Shown here in pieces: positions 37,073-45,559 of a stretch of 64,000 bases of DNA. Each line of letters begins with the position of its first letter. The first letter of the stretch is position 1. This stretch comes from Flavobacteriales bacterium (GTDB taxonomy: Bacteria; Bacteroidota; Bacteroidia; Flavobacteriales_F; PHOS-HE28), in contig JADJXF010000011.1 of the NCBI GenBank assembly GCA_016715995.1, positions 257,759-321,758 on the forward strand, in the 5' to 3' direction. The translations under genes and the position numbers were made by a program. Below the pieces are notes generated by a model, which did not search any database, was not told where the DNA came from, and worked only from the letters and a program-made list of their open reading frames with translations.

Positions 37073-38413
37073 TTACCGACGCATTCCCTGCGCCTGTTGC
37101 ATCTGCTGCATCATCGCCTTCATCTTCGTCTTGTCCCCCATCATCTTCATCATCTTCCGCGTTTCCTCGAACTGCTTCATCAGCTTGTTCACAGCCTCGA
37201 TGTTGGTGCCGCTGCCCTTGGCAAGGCGCGCGCGACGGCTGCCGTTGATGACCGATGGGTTCTTCCGCTCTTCCGGCGTCATGCTCTTGATGATCGCTTC
37301 GATGCCCTTGAAGGCGTCATCGGGGATATCGATGTTCTTCATCGCCTTGCCCACGCCGGGGATCATGCCCATGAGGTCCTTCATGTTCCCCATCTTCTTG
37401 ATCTGCCCGATCTGCTCCAGGAAATCGTCGAAGCCGAACTGGTCCTTCGCGATCTTCTTGTTCAGCTCGCGCGCCGCCTTCTCGTCGAATTGCTCCTGCG
37501 CCTTCTCCACCAGCGACACCACGTCGCCCATGCCCAGGATCCGGCCGGCCATGCGCTCCGGGTGGAACTCGTCCAGCGCATCCATCTTCTCGCCGGTGCC
37601 GATGAACTTGATCGGCTTGTCCACCACGCTGCGGATCGATAGCGCCGCACCGCCGCGCGCATCGCCGTCGAGCTTCGTGAGCACTACACCGTCGATGTTC
37701 AAGCGCTCGTTGAAGGCCTTCGCCGTGTTCACCGCATCCTGACCGGTCATGGCGTCCACCACGAAGAGCGTCTCCTGCGGGTTGATCGCCTTCTTGATCG
37801 CGGCGATCTCGTCCATCATCTTCTCATCGATCGCCAGGCGGCCGGCGGTATCGATGATCACCGCCGTGAAGCCGTGCTGCTTGGCATGCGCGATGGCGTT
37901 CTTCGCGATGCTCACTGGGTCCTTGTTCTCACGCTCGCTGTAGACTTCGATCTCCAGTTGCTTGCCCAGCGTCTCCAACTGGTCGATGGCCGCCGGGCGG
38001 TACACGTCCGCAGCGGTGAGCAGCACGCGCTTACCCTTCTTGCGTATGTAGTTGGCCAGCTTGCCGCTGAAGGTGGTCTTACCCGAGCCTTGCAAGCCGC
38101 TCATGAGCACCACCGTGGGGTTGCCGCCCAGGTTGATGCCCGCGCTCTGCCCGCCCATCAGCTCGGCGAGCTCATCGTGCGTGATCTTGGTGAGCAGTTG
38201 GCCGGGGCTCACCGTGGTGAGCACATTCTGGCCCAGCGCCTTGGCTTTCACGCGATCGGTGAAATCCTTGGCCGTCTTGAAGTTCACGTCGGCATCCAAC
38301 AGCGCGCGGCGGATCTCCTTGGTGGTCTCCGCCACGTTGATCTCCGTGATCTGCCCCTGGCCCTTGAGGATCTTGAAGGCGCGCTCCAGCTTGTCACTTA
38401 AGTTCTCGAACAT
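37073..38413 (-). CDS. ffh: Signal recognition particle protein Ffh (SRP54)
   Basis: 446 residues, full length: N-terminal helical domain (MFENLSDKLERAFKILKGQG), GTPase G domain with G1 (GLQGSGKTTFSGKLA), DVYRPAA, DTAGR and TKLDGDARGG motifs, then the methionine-rich M domain ending MMKMMGDKTKMKAMMQQMQQ. It binds signal sequences and 4.5S RNA to target proteins to the membrane. The ATG at 38413 gives the standard N-terminus. The last 39 codons have been copied three times downstream. Confidence 0.97.
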   Translation of the reverse strand: MFENLSDKLERAFKILKGQGQITEINVAETTKEIRRALLDADVNFKTAKDFTDRVKAKALGQNVLTTVSPGQLLTKITHDELAELMGGQSAGINLGGNPTVVLMSGLQGSGKTTFSGKLANYIRKKGKRVLLTAADVYRPAAIDQLETLGKQLEIEVYSERENKDPVSIAKNAIAHAKQHGFTAVIIDTAGRLAIDEKMMDEIAAIKKAINPQETLFVVDAMTGQDAVNTAKAFNERLNIDGVVLTKLDGDARGGAALSIRSVVDKPIKFIGTGEKMDALDEFHPERMAGRILGMGDVVSLVEKAQEQFDEKAARELNKKIAKDQFGFDDFLEQIGQIKKMGNMKDLMGMIPGVGKAMKNIDIPDDAFKGIEAIIKSMTPEERKNPSVINGSRRARLAKGSGTNIEAVNKLMKQFEETRKMMKMMGDKTKMKAMMQQMQQAQGMRR

Positions 38414-38489
38414 CGAAAGGGATTGTGGGATGCGAAGGTAGAGGTGTGGCATCTTTGAGCGTGCCCCATCTCGAGGGCGTTCAACCAAT

Positions 38490-38556
38490 TCTCCCCTCTG
38501 GTGGAAGGAAGGAACGAGCTACAAGGTCAGCATTGTGATCAGCTATTATCGATGCC
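38490..38556 (+). repeat. Dispersed intergenic element, copy 1
   Basis: TGGTGGAAGGAAGGAACGAG, then CTACAAGGTCAGCATTGTGA and TCAGCTATTATCGAT (within 38499-38553) match copies near 42780-42854 and 50700-50756. It lies in the 165-nt spacer upstream of ffh. This is the most diverged copy. Confidence 0.6.
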
Positions 38557-38578
38557 CCCTAACGCGCACGGCTTATGA

Positions 38579-39436
38579 TCAGAAATTCTGCAAGCCCCAC
38601 ACGTTCATTCCATGGACCAGCGTTGCCGGAATGAGGCTCTTTGTGCGGTAAGTGATGTAGCCCCACATCAGCCCGAGCGGCACGATGCGAACAGCACCCA
38701 TCAATGCCTCGTAAATATCGCCGCCTTCGGAGTACCATTTCGGTGAGTGCAGGAAGGCCCAAACCAACGTGGCGAAGAACCAGCCTATGGAAGGGTTTCG
38801 CAGGTAGGCCCCAACGCGTGTTTGAAGCGCCATTCGTACGAACTCCTCTGAAAGTCCAGCCGTGATTAGTCCTGTAACCAACGTTCCGAGCACACCCTCC
38901 GATGCGAGCAGCCTACCAAGCGTGAAGTCATCGGGAGCGATGAGATAAGCCGTTCCCGACGTGATCAGAAGTACAGGGATGAACACCCAGCTCATCGCAT
39001 TGATGCGCAACCCAAGCTCAGCAGGTTTGTACTTCCACCTCAGTAAGACCAGCGGCAGCACGATCGGAAAGATGATGGCCAGCGCAGGTAAGGTGGCGAT
39101 CTTCCAAACCAGGGGAAGTTTGTTCATCTGGAATACCACGAAGAGCAGGATCATCAGCACCAACGCGAGCAGTTCGATGCCTACCACCAATACCGCTTCC
39201 CTCTTGGGCCGTCGCACGGGAAACTCCAGTTGCGTTGGGAACCAATGCGCGAAGAGATCGACCACGAACACACACACCAACATGGCGCCCAAGTAGGCCA
39301 GTGCTTTGGGTAGCTCATCGTGCCGCACTGCGAGATGCAGTACACCCGCGACACAGAGCATTATACCGAACACGGCCCAAGGATGGCGACGTACGGCATC
39401 CCACTGCTTCAGAATAATCATGGCCACGATCGTCAT
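38579..39436 (-). CDS. CPBP-family intramembrane metalloprotease
   Basis: 285 residues, about eight transmembrane segments. The CAAX-protease/bacteriocin-processing (CPBP) motifs are visible: EE in GLSEEFVRMALQTRV (motif 1), FxxxH in TLVWAFLHSPKW (motif 2) and the final HxxxN in TLVHGMNVWGLQNF (motif 3). These residues bind the catalytic zinc in the membrane. MIILKQWD (seventh residue) is an alternative start. Target unknown. Confidence 0.85.
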   Translation of the reverse strand: MTIVAMIILKQWDAVRRHPWAVFGIMLCVAGVLHLAVRHDELPKALAYLGAMLVCVFVVDLFAHWFPTQLEFPVRRPKREAVLVVGIELLALVLMILLFVVFQMNKLPLVWKIATLPALAIIFPIVLPLVLLRWKYKPAELGLRINAMSWVFIPVLLITSGTAYLIAPDDFTLGRLLASEGVLGTLVTGLITAGLSEEFVRMALQTRVGAYLRNPSIGWFFATLVWAFLHSPKWYSEGGDIYEALMGAVRIVPLGLMWGYITYRTKSLIPATLVHGMNVWGLQNF

Positions 39437-39551
39437 CGCTCAAAGATGGAGCGATCCGCATATCGCCGCCGAAGGAATGGATCGGCCGCTCATCCTCACA
39501 TGAAACGGGCATGCGAGGAATAGCGTCATATTCGTGATCATACTACTCATC

Positions 39552-41180
39552 ATGTTGCGCAAACTTCTTTTCCTACCAGTACTTGCTGTCCTCACACCCG
39601 TTCGGGCACAAACGAACACGGCTGCCTATGATGCCGAAGTGCAGGCGCACTTCAGCGCTGATGGTCCAGGCGGCTCGGTGATCGTGGCCCAAGGCGGCAA
39701 CGTGCTGTATGAACGCGCACTAGGCATGGCCGACATGACGAATGGAAAGGCCTTGAGCACGGCTTACCAATTCCGCATCGGGAGCGTGACGAAGCAGTTC
39801 GCTGCTGTGTCCATCCTGCAGTTGGAAGAAACGGGCAAACTGAAGGTGACCGACGAGATCCAGCAATACATCGACTTCCCGAAGAAGGAGAATCCGATCA
39901 CCATCGAGCATCTGCTCACGCACACCTCCGGCATTCCGAACTTCACGAGCGGTGAGGGGTACGGTCCGGATGCCTATGGGAAGGACGTCGTGCTAGAGGA
40001 CCTGATCGCCCTGTTCGCTGATCTGCCGTTGGAATTCGAGCCCGGCACGAAGTGGAACTATAGCAACAGCGGCTACATCCTTCTCACGGCGATCATCGAG
40101 GAAGTATCCGGCCAACAGTGGGCAGACTACGCGAACGAGCATCTCTTTGCTCAAGCAGGGATGACCAGTACCACCGCGTACAACAACCAGGGATCACCCG
40201 GTGAAGCTGTAGGCTATGCCGAAGACAGCACCGGCTGGAAACCCGCGAACCCCATCAGCATGACTTGGCCGCTCGCCGCTGGCAACATCCGTAGCACGGT
40301 GGAGGATCTGTGGAAATGGAACAGCGGCGTTTTCGCGGGAAAGTTGGTTCCAATTGCCCGACTTGCACAAGCTCATCGGCCAGTTGCGCTCGCCGATGGC
40401 AGCACATTCCAATACGGCTACGGTTGGGGCTTCCAGAACGTGCAGGGCAGCCCTACGATCGAGCACAATGGCGGTATTGATGGTTTCGTCAGCGCATCGA
40501 TCTATCTGCCCAAGGAGGACATCTATGTGGCCGTGTTGGTGAATCGCGAAAGCGACGACGCTGGCGCACTCGCACCGAAGCTGGCAGCGATCGCCTTAGG
40601 CAAACCTTACGGAGGTCCTACGGCCCCGCTCTCTGCCGACGAGGCCCAGGCCTTCACCGGTGTTTTCGTTAATGCCGATGGTGTTGAGCGCTACATCACG
40701 GCCGAAGGGAATAAAGTGCGCTCGTTGCGCCAGGGCAGCACACCTATGGACCTGCGCTATTTGGGCAACGATCGTTTCCTGTATGAAGGGGATGTGATCA
40801 CGCTCCGTTTCCAAAGGACAGCCGGCAAGGTGAGCGGCGCAATCTTCCTGGCCCGCGATCGAGAAGAGCAGCTGACCCGATCGGACAAGCCGCTGCCCAA
40901 ACCACACGTGGAGATCCCGCTGAAAACCGCAGACCTGCAAGCTTACGTGGGCGAGTACGAACTGGCACCGGGTTTCACGCTCACCTTCCGCGCGGAAGAA
41001 GACCGCTTCTTCGTGTTGCCCACACGCCAGTCGGAGTCCGAAGTGTTCGGTGAAGCCCCGCACAAGTTCTTCTTGAAAGTGGTGGATGCGACCATTGAAT
41101 TCCACCCCGAGGCTGATGGCTCGGTGAAACGCATCACCTTCAACCAAGGCGGTGTGATGGAAGGCAAGCGGATCAATTAA
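39552..41180 (+). CDS. Exported serine hydrolase, beta-lactamase/PBP-like (class C fold)
   Basis: 542 residues with a signal peptide (MLRKLLFLPVLAVLTPVRAQ). The SxxK catalytic motif is in FRIGSVTKQFAAVSILQLEE, YxN is in WNYSNSGYILLTAI, and a HNG triad-like motif in TIEHNGGIDGF takes the KTG position, as in beta-lactamase-family esterases and D-aminopeptidases. A C-terminal lipocalin-like extension follows from about residue 360. The start at 39552 was chosen for the signal peptide. Substrate unknown; not clearly a resistance enzyme. Confidence 0.87.
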   Translation: MLRKLLFLPVLAVLTPVRAQTNTAAYDAEVQAHFSADGPGGSVIVAQGGNVLYERALGMADMTNGKALSTAYQFRIGSVTKQFAAVSILQLEETGKLKVTDEIQQYIDFPKKENPITIEHLLTHTSGIPNFTSGEGYGPDAYGKDVVLEDLIALFADLPLEFEPGTKWNYSNSGYILLTAIIEEVSGQQWADYANEHLFAQAGMTSTTAYNNQGSPGEAVGYAEDSTGWKPANPISMTWPLAAGNIRSTVEDLWKWNSGVFAGKLVPIARLAQAHRPVALADGSTFQYGYGWGFQNVQGSPTIEHNGGIDGFVSASIYLPKEDIYVAVLVNRESDDAGALAPKLAAIALGKPYGGPTAPLSADEAQAFTGVFVNADGVERYITAEGNKVRSLRQGSTPMDLRYLGNDRFLYEGDVITLRFQRTAGKVSGAIFLARDREEQLTRSDKPLPKPHVEIPLKTADLQAYVGEYELAPGFTLTFRAEEDRFFVLPTRQSESEVFGEAPHKFFLKVVDATIEFHPEADGSVKRITFNQGGVMEGKRIN

Positions 41181-41274
41181 GGTTCGATATCTGAAACTGA
41201 GCAACGTCAGGCGGAGCGAAATGTGCCCGCGCTAGCTTGCCAGCACGGCCGATCCAACGGCTGTGGAAATTGCC

Positions 41275-42081
41275 ATGTCACATATCCTGATACCCACGGA
41301 TTTCAGCGAAGCTTCACTGGTCGCCTGCGAATACGCCTTGGCTCTCATGGGCACAGACGGCAACCGGTACACCCTAATGCATTCCTATTTAGATCCAGTG
41401 CCGGGCCATGCGGAGATGGTGCAGATGAGCAGCACCCTATATGCGGCTTCGGTGGAAGGCTTGGCGGCGTTCGCCGACCGGTTCAAAGCTCTTCCGGGTG
41501 CGGAGCATGCAGTGGTCAGTACGGACGTGACCCTTGGCATACTCACCTCAGTCGTGAAGGATGTCGCGCGCAGGAAAGAGGTGGATGTGGTGGTGTTGGG
41601 TACGCGGGGTTCCGGCGGGTCGGCTTTCTTCGGCAGCAACGCGGGCGCGGTGGCCAAATGGAGTGAAGTGCCGGTGCTTGTCATCCCACAGGATGTCCGC
41701 TTCAAAGGCATGCACAGTATCCTCTTCGCCGACGACCACAGACGGGTTGAACCCTTGGCGATGCGCCCCATGCTCCAGATCGCACGCCGATCCGGGGCGG
41801 AGGTGATCATCGCTCATGTGTTACGTGGATCGAAGGAAGAACCCGATGCGCGCGTCTTGGCAGACTACGAGGAGACGCTCAAGGATGTGAGGCACCGCTA
41901 CATGGATACTCCCGGCGACGATGTGGCGATGGCACTGAGCCATTTGGCCGATCTTGAGAAAGTCGATCTCGTGACTGTGCTGCATCGCCATACCGGCATG
42001 CTGGAAAGCCTCTTCCACGGCAGCGTGGCGAAGAAGCTGGCCATGCATACAAGCGTTCCGCTGTTGGTGCTGGAACATTAG
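41275..42081 (+). CDS. Universal stress protein with two Usp domains
   Basis: 268 residues. Domain 1 begins HILIPTDFSEASLVACEYAL and contains VDVVVLGTRGSGGSAFFGSN (the ATP-binding G-x2-G-x9-G-S/T type loop), followed by VPVLVIPQ. Domain 2 is more degenerate (SILFADDHRRVEPLAMRPML) and ends GSVAKKLAMHTSVPLLVLEH. Tandem Usp proteins of this size are common in Bacteroidota. The start MSHILIP at 41275 was preferred; ATG 41263 is an alternative. Role in stress survival inferred from family. Confidence 0.88.
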   Translation: MSHILIPTDFSEASLVACEYALALMGTDGNRYTLMHSYLDPVPGHAEMVQMSSTLYAASVEGLAAFADRFKALPGAEHAVVSTDVTLGILTSVVKDVARRKEVDVVVLGTRGSGGSAFFGSNAGAVAKWSEVPVLVIPQDVRFKGMHSILFADDHRRVEPLAMRPMLQIARRSGAEVIIAHVLRGSKEEPDARVLADYEETLKDVRHRYMDTPGDDVAMALSHLADLEKVDLVTVLHRHTGMLESLFHGSVAKKLAMHTSVPLLVLEH

Positions 42082-42111
42082 GAGCCAACGGATCCGGGAA
42101 CCGGAAGCCAC

Positions 42112-42723
42112 ATGAAAAAGTTCGACCTCAAAAAGGACCTTGTTGCGCTATACAAGGCCACAGCCAAACCGGCGTTGATCAAGGTGCCCAAGCTGCGTTA
42201 CCTGATGATCGATGGGCAGGGCGATCCCAACACCAGCAAGGCCTTCGCGGACGCGATCACCACGCTCTATGGCCTCTCCTACACCTTGAAGTTCATGCTG
42301 AAGAAAGAGCCGGAAGCGATCGACTACCCGGTGATGCCCTTGGAAGCGATCTGGTGGGCCGACGACATGAACGATTTCATGAAGGCCAATAAGAACAAGT
42401 GGAAGTGGACAGCGATGATCATGCAGCCTTCCATCATCACGGCGAAGACATTGAAGGCCGCGAAAGTCGAATTGGACCCAAAGAAGAAGGTGCTGCCCTC
42501 GTTCGACCTCGTGCGGCTGGAGGACATGACCGAAGGCCATTGCGCACAGATCCTGCACGTGGGCTCGTATGCCAGCGAAGGACCCACGATCATCAAGCTC
42601 CATGAATTTATCAAGGTGCAGGGCAAGGCACCGTGCGGCAAGCACCGCGAGATCTACATGAGCGATGCGCGGCGGGTGGCCCCTGATAAGTTGAAGACGA
42701 TCATCCGGCAGCCGATGGGCTGA
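42112..42723 (+). CDS. GyrI-like small-molecule-binding domain protein
   Basis: 203 residues. The sequence PKLRYLMIDGQGDPNTSKAF, TLKFMLKKEPEAIDYPVMPL and EAIWWADDMNDFM fits the stand-alone GyrI-like family (SOUL/GyrI fold) of probable small-molecule binders or hydrolases. A C-terminal segment GHCAQILHVGSYASEGPTII is the second half of the fold. It follows the Usp gene by 30 nt and may be co-transcribed with it. Ligand unknown. Confidence 0.83.
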   Translation: MKKFDLKKDLVALYKATAKPALIKVPKLRYLMIDGQGDPNTSKAFADAITTLYGLSYTLKFMLKKEPEAIDYPVMPLEAIWWADDMNDFMKANKNKWKWTAMIMQPSIITAKTLKAAKVELDPKKKVLPSFDLVRLEDMTEGHCAQILHVGSYASEGPTIIKLHEFIKVQGKAPCGKHREIYMSDARRVAPDKLKTIIRQPMG

Positions 42724-42779
42724 GGCGCGCTCCCTAGCGACAGAGCCTTGTCGGGAAAGGCCGAGCGGAACGCGGCACC

Positions 42780-42854
42780 TTCAAGAACATCAAGTATTGG
42801 TGGCGGAGGGCCAAAGGCTACAAGGTGAGCCGGGGTGTCAACTATGATCACTGA
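42780..42854 (+). repeat. Dispersed intergenic element, copy 2
   Basis: Contains GGCTACAAGGTGAGCCGGGG and TCAACTATGATCACTGAG. In one frame it reads KYWWRRAKGYKVSRGVNYDH then stop; the equivalent frame of copy 3 reads YKKGGSYKVSRVISYDH then stop. It could be the 3' end of a lost gene that was copied to several loci. Confidence 0.65.
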
Positions 42855-42935
42855 GCCATCAGCCTTGTCCCTCAGAGCAGGCCAGCGTCCCTAGGAGACC
42901 GCACCGGAGCTACAATGTCCGGCCTCTTCCGAACC

Positions 42936-43283
42936 TCATTCCAGTCCCAGCTGAAGCCTCACCTTTTTCGGCAGCTTGGCGCTCACCAGCTTGTAGGATG
43001 TCCGAATGAAGACGTCCAAGTCTTTGCGTGACACCGCATTGGGGTTGGTGATGGTCACCCACTTGTAGCGCGCAACGTAATCCGCAGGTTTGAAACCCCG
43101 GCGTTGCGAGACCTCTTCGAAGTCCTCGTCCGGCACCTTGAACGAAACGCCGAACGGTCCGTTGAGCCCGGTAACGCAGAACATCTTGCTACCTACACAG
43201 AAGCAGAGATCGTTGCCCCACTTCACATCCTCGGTGCAAGCGGGCAATCGCGTGCAGATGCTGCGGATGTCCTCGATGGTCAT
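42936..43283 (-). CDS. MmcQ/YjbR family DNA-binding-like protein
   Basis: 115 residues. The pattern MTIEDIRSICTRLPACTEDV, WGNDLCFCVGSKMFCVTGLN, FKVPDEDFEEVSQRRGFKPA and YVARYKWVTI is that of the MmcQ/YjbR (DUF419) family, small proteins with a DNA-binding-like fold and uncertain function. Full length; no signal peptide. Isolated gene. Confidence 0.87.
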   Translation of the reverse strand: MTIEDIRSICTRLPACTEDVKWGNDLCFCVGSKMFCVTGLNGPFGVSFKVPDEDFEEVSQRRGFKPADYVARYKWVTITNPNAVSRKDLDVFIRTSYKLVSAKLPKKVRLQLGLE

Positions 43284-43410
43284 TGTGCTAAGATCGTCGT
43301 TCCGTTAAGTTTCGCCGCTCTTCGGCTTTGGCAGGCCCTTTTTCCCGAGCGGGAGATCGCAGCCCCGAGACGCCCCGCGCTCACGCCTGCCTCTCTTGCC
43401 CTTGCGCCGC

Positions 43411-45528
43411 TCAGCTTCGATGGTATCCCACCACGTCCTTGTCGATCGGGAGCCCGAGCATCACGTTGGCCGCCATCAGGCCGCTCATCACGGTGCCTTC
43501 CACACAACCCACGTTCATGGGCTGCCAGGTCCAGTCGCCGGTGATGATCAGGTTGTCGAAAGCCGTATTGTCGGCACGTAGCCGGTGTTTCGTGGTCTTG
43601 GGAAGCGAGAGCACGTATTGTTCGGTCGGGTCGATGTTCACGCGCCAGAACTGCGAGTTGAAGCGCGCTTCGCCTGTCCCGTTCTTCGGATCAGTGAGCT
43701 TCGACCAGTCGAGCGCGCCATCGGGCGTTGAGGCCTTGGGCCAGAGGTATCCGGGGTTCTTCCTTAGCCAGGCGAGCGCGGCCTGCTTCACGGCTTCCGT
43801 CTCGCGCGCTGGTGCATCGGTATCGCCTTTCGGCGGGATCCCACCGGTCATCGTTCCGCAGAAGTAGGCGACATTCTTCACCGGCGTCGGCCAGCTCTCA
43901 CGCACGATGAGCTGGCTCATGTCCGCCCAGGTGTTGAAGGGCTGCACATAGCTGTCCATGATCGGGCTCAACGTATCCCAACCGAGCTCTTTCAGGTCCG
44001 GTTGCAGCCACAGCTGCATGGCCAGCGTTCGCGTGGTCTGCACGTTGGCCACCATGTCGCTCCAGCGCGAGTTCTTCGCGATCAGCTCGGAGCAGATATA
44101 CGGATGTGAACCGACCGGTATCCCCAGTACGAGGATGTCGTAGTCAACGCCGTACTTGAGCGTCAGCGGCGGGGCCACCGGCTTCCAAGGCGTCCAGAAC
44201 GATTCAAGGTTGATGTTCTGTTCTTTCAGCGCGTCGCCTTGCACAAGCTGGTCGTAGTTCGGCGTGGCCGGCCAACACTTCAGCCTGTTCACGGTGACGA
44301 AGGGATCATACTCCGTGTACTCCGGCTTCAGCGTTGCCTGGATGTTCAGGTCGACGGACTCGATGTTGTCTCCATTGGCCGAGACGTGCAACTGATCAAC
44401 GCAATGGAAATACTTGAACTCCACGCCGCGCTTCTTCAGCACCTCGTAGATCGGGCCGAAAATGGTGTCGCCCATGCCGGCCTGCATCTTCCAGAAGATG
44501 GCGCCACGGTACGTAAGGCTCATGCGAATGGCGAAATGCAGGAAGGTACCCGCTCCGAAAGAGGGTTTCGTCACGTCACCACCTACGTACGCGAACATCA
44601 GGTCGTACATGCCGCGCACAAGGCCGGACTGGATGGTGGTGTCACTCGCGCCGTGCGACTTCAACCAGTCGATCATATCCACCTCATCCAGCGCGTCGAG
44701 GCTGGTGTTGTTCATGATCAGACCCGAACTGATCACCCCGCGAACGCAGGCGATGGAGAAATCGGCCAGTACATACAGGTGACGGACCAGGTCATTGTCC
44801 AGTGATCCCGCATGGCGCTCATTCTGTTTCGCAGCCAGGGTGGTGAGCATTTCCAGCATCTCCGAATGGTGCTTCGGGTCGTGATCGGCGGGGTCGGCAG
44901 GCATTCCAGCTACGTGCTTCTTCAATCGACCGACGAGCGCACCGGCGATCGCGCCCTCCGCTGCCCCCAGTCCCAGGCCGATCGCGCGCAGAACATCCTT
45001 GATCTCGTCCCACAACTTGCCCAACCACGACTTCTTGCTGTCCATTTCGGAGGAGGCGATCACCTCTTCCAGCAGTTCGATCACGCGCACGACATGCTGC
45101 CATAAGGTGGGGATCCCGAGCCCGGCGCCTGGCGTGTCGTCATTCTGCTTCAGGTCCAACGGCCACTTGCGCCAGGTACCGTTGTACTGCTCCATCAATT
45201 CGATGAAGTTATGCTTCTTGAACGCGTCGGTCCACTCAGCGAGCGGCGTGCCCGGCGGGCGACCGTTCTCCTTATAGATCTCGCGCATCACACGGAATGC
45301 GTTCTCATAAAAGCCCATCCACACGTGGAGGCCATGCTCTTCGATGCGCCCGAACTCGCCGCGTCCGCTCGCGCCCTTGCCGCCGAGGCGCCAGCCCATC
45401 TGGTACACGGTGACGGATGAGAAGCGCTGGCGCCAGTTGGGGTCGTCGGTGATCTTGATCGCCGTGGAAAGCGAACCGACGCCGCCTCCGAGGATCACGA
45501 CTTTGGACGGGACTGGTGGGTTGAACAT
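43411..45528 (-). CDS. Large FAD-dependent amine oxidase/desaturase-like oxidoreductase
   Basis: 705 residues. An N-terminal dinucleotide-binding fold (KVVILGGGVGSLSTAIKITD) is followed by WRLGGKGASGRG as in phytoene-desaturase and amine-oxidase-type flavoproteins. The C-terminal FAD-contact segment reads NLIITGDWTWQPMNVGCVEG, TVMSGLMAAN. A large insertion of about 200 residues sits between residues 130 and 330. The start at 45528 was chosen directly before the Rossmann strand. It is the last gene of an apparent three-gene operon. Substrate unknown; an isoprenoid or carotenoid-like lipid is a guess. Confidence 0.8.
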   Translation of the reverse strand: MFNPPVPSKVVILGGGVGSLSTAIKITDDPNWRQRFSSVTVYQMGWRLGGKGASGRGEFGRIEEHGLHVWMGFYENAFRVMREIYKENGRPPGTPLAEWTDAFKKHNFIELMEQYNGTWRKWPLDLKQNDDTPGAGLGIPTLWQHVVRVIELLEEVIASSEMDSKKSWLGKLWDEIKDVLRAIGLGLGAAEGAIAGALVGRLKKHVAGMPADPADHDPKHHSEMLEMLTTLAAKQNERHAGSLDNDLVRHLYVLADFSIACVRGVISSGLIMNNTSLDALDEVDMIDWLKSHGASDTTIQSGLVRGMYDLMFAYVGGDVTKPSFGAGTFLHFAIRMSLTYRGAIFWKMQAGMGDTIFGPIYEVLKKRGVEFKYFHCVDQLHVSANGDNIESVDLNIQATLKPEYTEYDPFVTVNRLKCWPATPNYDQLVQGDALKEQNINLESFWTPWKPVAPPLTLKYGVDYDILVLGIPVGSHPYICSELIAKNSRWSDMVANVQTTRTLAMQLWLQPDLKELGWDTLSPIMDSYVQPFNTWADMSQLIVRESWPTPVKNVAYFCGTMTGGIPPKGDTDAPARETEAVKQAALAWLRKNPGYLWPKASTPDGALDWSKLTDPKNGTGEARFNSQFWRVNIDPTEQYVLSLPKTTKHRLRADNTAFDNLIITGDWTWQPMNVGCVEGTVMSGLMAANVMLGLPIDKDVVGYHRS

Positions 45529-45559
45529 GCGATGATCTGTTGACTGGGATGGTGGTCTT

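Noticed and set aside
39552..41180. Beta-lactamase resistance gene
   Set aside because: It has the SxxK and YxN motifs, but the C-terminal lipocalin-like domain and HNG in place of KTG fit the serine hydrolase/esterase branch; no evidence for beta-lactam hydrolysis.
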